NCBI GenBank assembly: GCA_014380155.1
Contig: JACMKJ010000077.1
Coordinates: 1-5,080, forward strand
Origin: Rhizobacter sp.
GTDB taxonomy: Bacteria; Pseudomonadota; Gammaproteobacteria; Burkholderiales; Burkholderiaceae_C
Length of the DNA: 5,080 nucleotides
Direction of reading: 5' to 3'
The position numbers were made by a program, and so were the translations under genes. Under the pieces are notes generated by a model. It made no database searches. It was not told where the DNA came from and saw only the letters and a list, made by a program, of their open reading frames with translations. The stretch's first letter is position 1; each line of letters opens with the position of its first letter. Of this stretch, positions 1-4,848 are shown piece by piece.

Positions 1-1
1 C

Positions 2-478
2 GCCGAGCACGTGATGCTGATCGACCTCGCGCGCAACGACATCGGCCGCATCGCGAAGACCGGCACCGTGAAGGTGACCGAGGCGTTCACGGTCGAGCGC
101 TACTCGCACGTGATGCACATCGTGAGCAATGTCGAAGGGCTGTTGAAACCCGGCATGACCAGCCTGGACGTGCTGCGCGCCACCTTCCCGGCGGGCACGC
201 TGACCGGCGCCCCGAAGGTGCGGGCGATGGAAATCATCGACGAGCTGGAGCCGGTGAAACGCGGCATCTACGGCGGCGCCTGCGGCTACCTGAGTTTTGC
301 GGGTGACATGGACGTGGCCATTGCCATCCGCACCGGCATCGTCAAGGACAACGTGCTCTACGTGCAGGCCGCGGCCGGTGTGGTGGCCGATTCGGTGCCC
401 GAGATGGAGTGGAAAGAAACTGAAGCCAAGGCGAGAGCCTTGTTGCGCGCCGCTGAACTCGTCGAGGAGGGCTTCTGA
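2..478 (+). CDS. trpE: Anthranilate synthase component I, C-terminal part (5' end outside window)
   Basis: This is the last 158 residues of TrpE, the large subunit that converts chorismate, with ammonia supplied by TrpG, to anthranilate in the first step of tryptophan synthesis in the cytoplasm. The visible part is the C-terminal half of the chorismate-binding domain. It shows DLARNDIGR near the window start, HIVSNVEG, PAGTLTGAPK (bases 188-217), RGIYGGACGYL, an IRT segment, and QAAAGVVADSVPE close to the end. The reading frame is already open at base 2 (AEHV before MLIDLARND), so a GTG at 11 is an internal codon, not the start. The feedback tryptophan-binding region would be upstream and cannot be judged. 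The stop lies one base before trpG. PabB and other chorismate-utilising enzymes share these motifs, but the directly following trpG, trpD and trpC make TrpE the clear choice. Confidence 0.96.
   Translation, partial: AEHVMLIDLARNDIGRIAKTGTVKVTEAFTVERYSHVMHIVSNVEGLLKPGMTSLDVLRATFPAGTLTGAPKVRAMEIIDELEPVKRGIYGGACGYLSFAGDMDVAIAIRTGIVKDNVLYVQAAAGVVADSVPEMEWKETEAKARALLRAAELVEEGF
464..470 (+). promoter_or_regulatory. Ribosome binding site of trpG
   Basis: GAGGAGG lies inside the last codons of trpE, nine bases before the ATG at 480. It is the strongest Shine-Dalgarno sequence among the operon genes in view and fixes the trpG start at 480 rather than the second in-frame ATG at 489. The overlap with trpE codons fits coupled, near-stoichiometric synthesis of the two anthranilate synthase subunits. 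Confidence 0.8.
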
Positions 479-479
479 A

Positions 480-1064
480 ATGCTGCTCATGATCGACAAC
501 TACGACAGCTTCACGTTTAACTTGGTGCAGTACTTCGCTGAGCTCGGTGAAGACGTGCGGGTGTTCCGGAATGACGAGATCACCCTCGAAGGCATCGCTG
601 AGTTGAAGCCCGCCAAGCTGGTGGTGTCGCCGGGGCCTTGTTCGCCTGCGGAGGCCGGCATCTGCGTGAGCGCCATCCAGCATTTCACCGGCAAGCTGCC
701 GCTGCTCGGCGTGTGCCTGGGCCACCAGGCCATCGGTGCGGCGCTGGGCGGCAAGATCATCCGCGCCAAGACGCAGATGCACGGCAAGACCGACGTGATC
801 CGCACCGACAAGCGCGGTGTGTACAGCGATTTGCCCGAGAAATTCACGGTCATCCGGTATCACTCGCTGGTGATCGAACGTGCCTCGCTGCCCAATGAGT
901 TGGAGATCACGTCGACCTCGCAAGACGACGAGATCATGGGCGTGCGCCACACCGCCTTGGCGGGCACCAAGACCCCGCTGGAGGGCGTGCAGTTCCACCC
1001 TGAGTCCATCCTCACCGAGCATGGGCATGCGATGTTGAAGAACTTTCTGGATTTGCGGCCATGA
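480..1064 (+). CDS. trpG: Anthranilate synthase component II, glutamine amidotransferase
   Basis: TrpG hydrolyses glutamine and passes the ammonia to TrpE for anthranilate formation. The 194-residue length is normal for a stand-alone class I glutamine amidotransferase. It begins MLLMIDNYDSFTFNL, the typical family N-terminus. It has the SPGPCSPAEAG loop (residues 50-60), the nucleophile C79 in GVCLGHQ, and the catalytic pair H173 and E175 in QFHPES. The ATG at 480 is preceded by a strong GAGGAGG and follows the trpE stop by one base. An in-frame extension upstream to 297 lies within trpE and is not part of the gene. The stop overlaps the ltaE start (ATGA). The same subunit can also serve 4-amino-4-deoxychorismate synthase as PabA in some bacteria; the sequence cannot decide this, but the position after trpE supports TrpG as its main role. 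Confidence 0.96.
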   Translation: MLLMIDNYDSFTFNLVQYFAELGEDVRVFRNDEITLEGIAELKPAKLVVSPGPCSPAEAGICVSAIQHFTGKLPLLGVCLGHQAIGAALGGKIIRAKTQMHGKTDVIRTDKRGVYSDLPEKFTVIRYHSLVIERASLPNELEITSTSQDDEIMGVRHTALAGTKTPLEGVQFHPESILTEHGHAMLKNFLDLRP

Positions 1065-2071
1065 AGACAGTCGACTTGCGCAGCGACACCGTCACCCAGC
1101 CCACTGCGGCGATGCGCGATGCGATGGCGCGCGCCGAAGTGGGCGACGATGTGTTTGGCGACGACCCCACCGTCAACGCCCTGCAGGAACGCATCGCATC
1201 GATGCTTGGCAAGGAGGCCGCGCTCTTCGTGCCCAGTGGCACGCAGAGCAACCTCATCGCCATCATGAGCCACTGCGGCCGGGGCGACGAGTACATCGTC
1301 GGCCAAATGGCGCACACCTACCGCTGGGAAGCCGGCGGCGCGGCAGTGCTCGGCAGCGTGCAGCCGCAGCCGCTGGAGCACCGGGCCGACGGCACGCTGG
1401 CGTTGGACGACATCGCGGCGGCCATCAAGCCCGACGACGCGCACTTCGCCCGCTCGCGCTTGCTCTGCCTGGAAAACACGCTCGGTGGCAGGGTGCTGAG
1501 CCTGGCCTACATGGCCGACGCCACCGCGCTCGTGCGCGAGCGAGGCCTGGCGACCCACCTCGACGGCGCACGGCTCTTCAACGCTGCCACCGCGCTTGGC
1601 GTGCCGGCGAGCGAGATCGCGCAGCATTTCGACACCGTCTCGGTGTGTTTCTCCAAAGGCCTCGGCGCCCCGGTGGGCTCGGCGCTGTGCGGCTCGAAGG
1701 CGCTGATCCCCAGCGCTCACCGCTGGCGCAAGATGCTGGGCGGTGGCATGCGCCAGGCCGGGGTGCTGGCGGCTGCGGCGCTGCATGCACTCGACCACCA
1801 CGTCGCCCGGCTGGCCGATGACCACGCGCTGGCGCAGCGTCTGGCGCAAGGCCTGAGTGGCCTGCCGAACATCGTTGTCGACCCGCCGCAAACCAACATG
1901 GTGTTTGCTGACGTGCAAGGCGAGCGTGCCGCAGGTTTGGTGTCGCACCTGAAATCGCGCGGCGTGCTGACCACGGGTCTGTATCGACTGCGATTTGTCA
2001 CCCACCTCGATGTGGATGCCGAGGGCGTCGATCACGCCATCGCCGCCGTCCGCGAGTATTTGTCTGCCTGA
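1061..2071 (+). CDS. ltaE: Low-specificity L-threonine aldolase (PLP-dependent)
   Basis: The 336-residue product is a fold-type I PLP enzyme of the threonine aldolase family, which cleaves L-threonine and L-allo-threonine to glycine and acetaldehyde and accepts other beta-hydroxy amino acids. Length is standard. It starts with the family signature DLRSDTVTQPT and continues with GDDVFGDDPTVN, FVPSGTQSN (PLP phosphate region, about 56-64), H85 in the segment expected to stack on the cofactor, HLDGARLFNA with D168 and R171, the Schiff-base lysine K199 in CFSKGLGAPVGS, and RLRFVTHLDV near the C-terminus (R311, H315). The ATG at 1061 overlaps the trpG stop by four bases and has no clear Shine-Dalgarno sequence, so translation is probably coupled to trpG. 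All expected key residues are present, so the enzyme is likely active. Its place inside a tryptophan operon is unexpected. A more specific threonine aldolase or a phenylserine aldolase cannot be excluded. Confidence 0.93.
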   Translation: MKTVDLRSDTVTQPTAAMRDAMARAEVGDDVFGDDPTVNALQERIASMLGKEAALFVPSGTQSNLIAIMSHCGRGDEYIVGQMAHTYRWEAGGAAVLGSVQPQPLEHRADGTLALDDIAAAIKPDDAHFARSRLLCLENTLGGRVLSLAYMADATALVRERGLATHLDGARLFNAATALGVPASEIAQHFDTVSVCFSKGLGAPVGSALCGSKALIPSAHRWRKMLGGGMRQAGVLAAAALHALDHHVARLADDHALAQRLAQGLSGLPNIVVDPPQTNMVFADVQGERAAGLVSHLKSRGVLTTGLYRLRFVTHLDVDAEGVDHAIAAVREYLSA

Positions 2072-2084
2072 AAGCACCCACGCC

Positions 2085-3119
2085 ATGCCGATCACCGACA
2101 CCGAAGCCCTGGCCCGCGTCATCGACCACCGCGAGATCTTCCACGACGAGATGCTCACGCTGATGCGTCGCATCATGAGCGGCGAGATGTCGCCGGTGAT
2201 GATCGCCGCGCTGGCAATGGGCCTGCGCGTCAAGAAAGAAACCATTGGTGAGATTGCTGCAGCGGCCCAGGTGATGCGCGAGTTCGCCACCCCCGTGGCG
2301 GTGGCCGACAAGACGAACCTGGTCGACCTGTGCGGCACCGGCGGTGACGCGGCCAGCACCTTCAACATCTCCACCGCCGCCATGTTCGTGGCCGCGGCGG
2401 CGGGTGCGCGGGTGGCCAAGCACGGCGGGCGCAGCGTGTCGTCGAGCACCGGCAGCGCCGATGTGCTCGAGGCCTTCGGCGCCAACGTCAATCTCACGCC
2501 GGAGCAGGTGGCGCAGTGCCTGGAGCAGACGAACATCGGTTTCATGTTCGCGCCGAACCACCATGCGTCGATGAAACACGCCGGCCCCGTTCGCAAGGAG
2601 ATGGGCGTGCGCACTTTCTTCAACATCCTGGGGCCGCTCACCAACCCGGCCGGTGCTCCCAACCAGCTGATGGGTGTGTTCCATGCCGACCTGGTGGGCA
2701 TCCAGGTGCGTGTGCTGCAGCGCCTGGGCTCTGAGCATGTGATGGTGGTCTACGGCATGAACGGCATGGACGAGATCTCGCTCTCTGGCGAGACGCTGGT
2801 GGGTGAGCTGAAGAATGGCGAGGTGCGCGAGTACGTGGTGCACCCGAGCGACTTCGGCATGCCGGTCTACGACACGCGTGTGCTCAAGGTGGCCAACAAG
2901 GCCGAGTCGGTGCAGTGCATCCAGCGCGCGTTTGCGAATGAAGACGGGCCGACGCGCGACATCGTGCTGCTCAACGCAGGCGCGGCGCTCTATTGCGCCA
3001 ATGTGGCGTCGTCGGTCGCTGAAGGTGTGAAGCGAGCCCGCGAAGCGGTGGCCTCGGGCGGTGCGATGAAAAAGCTCAGCCAGTTCGTCGCGGCCACGCA
3101 GCAGTTCAAGGCAGCCTGA
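2085..3119 (+). CDS. trpD: Anthranilate phosphoribosyltransferase
   Basis: TrpD transfers the phosphoribosyl group of PRPP to anthranilate, the second committed step of tryptophan synthesis. The 344 residues match a monofunctional TrpD without a fused TrpG domain. An N-terminal helical domain (about 1-70, with HREIFHDEM and VKKETIGEIAAAA) is followed by the PRPP-binding loop GTGGD (84-88), NISTA (94-98), KHGGRSVSS (112-120), GSADVLE (123-129), the anthranilate-site segment FMFAPNHH (153-160) with R170, and GPLTNPA (183-189). Usual TrpD sequences have KHGNRS; here the fourth position is Gly. The ATG at 2085 gives the family N-terminus; an upstream in-frame opening to 1995 would overlap ltaE and has no family support. 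It starts 13 nt after ltaE with no strong Shine-Dalgarno sequence and ends 2 nt before trpC. The motif order and the operon separate it from thymidine phosphorylase relatives. Confidence 0.96.
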   Translation: MPITDTEALARVIDHREIFHDEMLTLMRRIMSGEMSPVMIAALAMGLRVKKETIGEIAAAAQVMREFATPVAVADKTNLVDLCGTGGDAASTFNISTAAMFVAAAAGARVAKHGGRSVSSSTGSADVLEAFGANVNLTPEQVAQCLEQTNIGFMFAPNHHASMKHAGPVRKEMGVRTFFNILGPLTNPAGAPNQLMGVFHADLVGIQVRVLQRLGSEHVMVVYGMNGMDEISLSGETLVGELKNGEVREYVVHPSDFGMPVYDTRVLKVANKAESVQCIQRAFANEDGPTRDIVLLNAGAALYCANVASSVAEGVKRAREAVASGGAMKKLSQFVAATQQFKAA

Positions 3120-3121
3120 GC

Positions 3122-3910
3122 ATGAGCGACATCCTCGACAAGATCGTTGCCGTCAAGCGCGAAGAGATCGCTGCGGCGCGGGCGAAACGCGACCTGGTGT
3201 CATGGCGACGCGAGGCCGAAGCGCGCACCGACGTGCGTGACTTCGATGCCGCGCTGCGCGCCAAGATCGCCTCCGGACACGCGGCAGTGATTGCCGAGGT
3301 GAAGAAGGCCAGTCCGAGCAAGGGCGTGCTGCGCGAACATTTTGTGCCGTCGGAGATTGCGGCGAGCTACGAGCGTGGTGGTGCGGCCTGCCTGAGCGTG
3401 CTGACCGACGTGCAGTTTTTCCAGGGTGCGACGGCTTACCTGGAGCAAGCGCGTGCGGCCTGCGCGCTGCCCGTGCTGCGCAAGGATTTCATGGTCGACG
3501 CCTACCAGGTGGTCGAGGCCCGTGCGATGGGTGCCGATTGCATCTTGCTGATCGCCGCCTGCCTCGACGACGCGCTGATGGCCGACCTGGAGGCGCAAGC
3601 CCATGCGCTCGGCATGGCCGTGCTGGTGGAGGTGCATGACGGCGATGAGCTCGACCGCGCCTTGAAGCTGAACACGCCGCTGCTCGGCATCAACAACCGC
3701 AACCTGCGCAGCTTCGAGGTCTCGCTCGACACCACGCTCGCCCTCTTGCCGCGCGTGCCGGCCGATCGTTTGCTCGTCACCGAAAGCGGCATTCTTGGCC
3801 AGGCCGACGTGCAGCGCATGCGCGGTTCTGGCGTCCATGCATTTCTCGTCGGCGAAGCCTTCATGCGCGCACCCGAGCCGGGCGCCGCGCTCGCTGACCT
3901 TTTCAGGTGA
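3122..3910 (+). CDS. trpC: Indole-3-glycerol-phosphate synthase
   Basis: TrpC closes the indole ring, turning carboxyphenylaminodeoxyribulose phosphate into indole-3-glycerol phosphate with loss of CO2 and water. The 262-residue (beta/alpha)8-barrel is a monofunctional TrpC with no TrpF fusion. An N-terminal helix (ILDKIVAVKREEI) precedes the barrel. The active-site segments occur in order: AEVKKASPSKG (58-68, with E59 and K61), SVLTD (92-96) followed by FF, LRKDF (119-123, with K121), VEVH (169-172, with E170), INNRNL (190-195), TESGI (220-224) and LVGEAFMR (242-249) at the phosphate end. The ATG at 3122 follows the trpD stop by two bases; a modest AAGG at 3108-3111 may serve as the ribosome site. 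The stop TGA overlaps the GTG start of ung. No residue expected for catalysis is missing. TrpF, needed for the step just before, is not in the window. Confidence 0.97.
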   Translation: MSDILDKIVAVKREEIAAARAKRDLVSWRREAEARTDVRDFDAALRAKIASGHAAVIAEVKKASPSKGVLREHFVPSEIAASYERGGAACLSVLTDVQFFQGATAYLEQARAACALPVLRKDFMVDAYQVVEARAMGADCILLIAACLDDALMADLEAQAHALGMAVLVEVHDGDELDRALKLNTPLLGINNRNLRSFEVSLDTTLALLPRVPADRLLVTESGILGQADVQRMRGSGVHAFLVGEAFMRAPEPGAALADLFR

Positions 3911-4620
3911 GCTCGCTCGCCCAGCCCATCGAGCGTGTGCTCGACGAGGTGCCTGCTGTGTGGCGCCCGGTCGTCGATGCGTGGCGCCAGACACCTTCCG
4001 CGCAGGCCCTGATCGCCCATGTGGACGCACGCGTGGCGGCCGGTGCCACGGTGTACCCGGCGCAGGTGTTGCGCGCGCTAGCCCTCACCCCGCTCGACCA
4101 GGTGCGTGTCGTCGTCCTCGGGCAGGACCCGTACCACGGCCCCGGCCAGGCACACGGCCTCGCGTTCTCGGTGCCCGACGGCACCCGCACGCCACCCAGC
4201 CTGCGCAACATCTTCAACGAGCTGCAACGTGAGTTCGGTCGCGCGCCAACGCGCACCGACCTGTCGTCATGGGCGAGGCAAGGGGTGCTGCTGCTCAACA
4301 CCACGCTGACCGTGGAAGACGGCGCAGCCGCCAGCCACGCCGGCAAGGGCTGGGAAGGGTTGACCGAAAGCCTGCTGAAAGCCGTTGCGGCGCGCCCGCA
4401 GGCCTGCGTCTACCTGCTCTGGGGTGCGCATGCACAGCGCTTCGAGCCCTTGATCGCGGCCCATGCCGGTGCGCCGCAAGACACGCTGGTGCTCAAGTCC
4501 AACCACCCCTCGCCGCTGTCCGCCCGGCGCCCGCCGATGCCCTTTGTGGGCAATGGGCACTTTTCGGCCACCAACACCTTCCTGGCGGCCCGTGGGGCAG
4601 CCGTCGACTGGCTCGCGTAG
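3907..4620 (+). CDS. ung: Uracil-DNA glycosylase, family 1
   Basis: Ung removes uracil from DNA, starting base excision repair of deaminated cytosine or misincorporated dUMP. The 237-residue protein has all family-1 elements: the water-activating loop GQDPYHG (72-78; D74, Y76, H77), GLAFSV (84-89; F87 stacks on uracil), the PPSLRNI loop (96-102), the uracil-specific asparagine N131 in QGVLLLNTTLTV, LWGAHAQ (171-177), and the minor-groove loop HPSPLSA (200-206; catalytic H200). The chosen start is the GTG at 3907, forming a GTGA overlap with the trpC stop. No Shine-Dalgarno sequence is obvious, so coupling to trpC translation is likely. This start leaves a short family-like N-terminus (IERVLDEVPAVWRPVVDAW). 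A later GTG near codon 19 would lose part of that helix and is less likely. Function is unrelated to tryptophan; it is the last gene of the run, and a hairpin follows 16 nt after its stop. Confidence 0.95.
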   Translation: MSSLAQPIERVLDEVPAVWRPVVDAWRQTPSAQALIAHVDARVAAGATVYPAQVLRALALTPLDQVRVVVLGQDPYHGPGQAHGLAFSVPDGTRTPPSLRNIFNELQREFGRAPTRTDLSSWARQGVLLLNTTLTVEDGAAASHAGKGWEGLTESLLKAVAARPQACVYLLWGAHAQRFEPLIAAHAGAPQDTLVLKSNHPSPLSARRPPMPFVGNGHFSATNTFLAARGAAVDWLA

Positions 4621-4636
4621 CTGGCCTTTGACTGGT

Positions 4637-4656
4637 ATCGAACTTGTGAGTTCGAT
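4637..4656 (+). terminator. Perfect hairpin after ung, possible end of the trp operon
   Basis: The arms ATCGAACT (4637-4644) and AGTTCGAT (4649-4656) are perfect reverse complements around a TGTG loop. It is the only strong short stem just behind ung. No T-run follows (next bases CGCGACTTC), and the stem is not very GC-rich, so it is not a classical rho-independent terminator. It could instead be a 3'-end RNA stabiliser at a Rho-dependent end, or a protein-binding dyad, since an ACTGGTA element directly abuts and overlaps it at 4631-4637. Confidence 0.35.
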
Positions 4657-4667
4657 CGCGACTTCAC

Positions 4668-4691
4668 TCCGGCGTTTCGCAGGTCCGGCGT
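4668..4691. repeat. Short direct repeat TCCGGCGT
   Basis: TCCGGCGT occurs at 4668-4675 and again at 4684-4691, a 16-base period, in the gap between ung and the tonB-like gene. Function unknown; chance is possible in GC-rich DNA, and it is separate from the TGGTA series. Confidence 0.3.
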
Positions 4692-4727
4692 CAACTGTTA
4701 CCAGCCATTCCCTCTAAACCCTTGTTT

Positions 4728-4743
4728 TGGAAACACTTTTCCA
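4728..4743. repeat. Inverted repeat TGGAAA-CACT-TTTCCA
   Basis: Perfect 6-bp arms (4728-4733 and 4738-4743) surround CACT, upstream of the predicted -35 box of the tonB-like gene at about -65 to -50 relative to the expected transcript start. It is placed where an activator could bind, but no known site is recognised. As RNA it would be a weak AU-rich stem. Confidence 0.3.
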
Positions 4744-4749
4744 GGTTCC

Positions 4750-4771
4750 ATACCAATTGACAGATTGGTAT
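4750..4771. promoter_or_regulatory. Candidate operator: perfect 8-bp inverted repeat over the -35 box
   Basis: ATACCAAT (4750-4757) and ATTGGTAT (4764-4771) are exact reverse complements around a 6-base spacer TGACAG. The -35 hexamer TTGACA (4757-4762) sits in the centre, so a dimer bound here would block RNA polymerase. The TTGGTATTAC text resembles half-sites bound by some GntR-family (FadR-type) repressors, but the spacing differs and no regulator gene is in view, so the factor is unassigned. It does not look like a Fur box, the regulator usually expected for tonB. Confidence 0.5.
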
Positions 4772-4786
4772 TACTGGTACTAGACT
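4757..4786 (+). promoter_or_regulatory. Probable sigma70-type promoter of the tonB-like gene
   Basis: The -35 box TTGACA (4757-4762) matches the consensus fully. After 18 bases comes TAGACT (4781-4786), matching TATAAT at four of six positions including the key first T, second A and last T. Transcription would start near 4793, giving a leader of roughly 55 nt. The region is clearly more AT-rich than the flanking genes. A -10 call of TACTAG at a 15-base spacing is possible but poorer. Confidence 0.55.
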
Positions 4787-4801
4787 GGTTTTAGTATTTA
4801 G

Positions 4802-4818
4802 GCCGGTGGTATGCCGGC
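4802..4818 (+). other. Leader hairpin upstream of the tonB-like gene
   Basis: GCCGG (4802-4806) pairs with CCGGC (4814-4818) around the loop TGGTATG, which itself carries one of the TGGTA elements. It lies in the predicted 5' leader, 30 bases before the start codon. An alternative pairing of TGGTA (4807-4811) with TACCA (4823-4827) excludes this stem, so two structures are conceivable. No known riboswitch is recognised. Confidence 0.3.
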
Positions 4819-4834
4819 GCCCTACCAGTCTGCC

Positions 4835-4838
4835 GGAG
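4835..4838 (+). promoter_or_regulatory. Ribosome binding site of the tonB-like gene
   Basis: GGAG lies 10 bases before the ATG at 4849 and is the only purine-rich Shine-Dalgarno-like sequence in the leader. It supports the ATG at 4849 as the start; there is no competing start codon in frame between it and the membrane segment. Confidence 0.6.
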
Positions 4839-4848
4839 TTTTCGAAGC

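Larger units (their letters stand above)
4631..4830. repeat. Cluster of TGGTA/TACCA elements, probable regulator array
   Basis: Exact TGGTA occurs at 4633, 4766, 4775 and 4807, and TACCA at 4699, 4751 and 4823; a near copy TGGTT lies at 4786. Several share the longer form (G)ACTGGT: 4630-4637 GACTGGTA, 4773-4778, 4783-4789, and TACCAGTC at 4823-4830 on the other strand. About 0.4 exact pentamers would be expected in 228 bp on two strands at equal base frequency, against seven seen. The copies at 4766, 4775 and 4786 are 9 and 11 bases apart, roughly one helical turn, and lie across the promoter spacer and -10. This suggests cooperative binding by one regulator; its identity is unknown. Confidence 0.5.

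Noticed and set aside
297..479. N-terminal extension of TrpG by about 60 residues
   Set aside because: The extension is trpE read in another frame and is Arg/Pro/Cys-rich; the ATG at 480 has a strong GAGGAGG and yields the standard TrpG N-terminus.
1995..2084. N-terminal extension of TrpD by 30 residues into ltaE
   Set aside because: The family N-terminus begins at the ATG at 2085, and the extension is an out-of-frame reading of the ltaE 3' end.
860..2701. Very long minus-strand open frame (613 codons) opposite trpG, ltaE and trpD
   Set aside because: It lies opposite three well-recognised genes with intact motifs, is rich in His/Arg/Ala as expected from the complement of GC-rich codons, and shows no family motif. 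Long antisense openings are common in high-GC DNA.
1998..2843. Minus-strand open frame of 281 codons opposite trpD
   Set aside because: Composition dominated by His, Arg, Ala and Val, no recognisable domain, fully inside trpD; a codon-bias shadow.
3200..4030. Minus-strand open frame of 276 codons opposite trpC and the start of ung
   Set aside because: No motif or plausible ribosome site, and both sense genes are complete and typical.
4621..4848. Fur box before the tonB-like gene
   Set aside because: Looked for GATAATGATAATCATTATC-like text on both strands; the AT-rich part instead contains TGGTA/TACCA elements and no convincing Fur hexamer array.
4621..4848. Small gene, tRNA, CRISPR or mobile-element end in the intergenic gap
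   Set aside because: No cloverleaf, no regularly spaced long repeats, no terminal inverted repeats with target duplication; short openings here extend out of ung and carry no ribosome site or motif.
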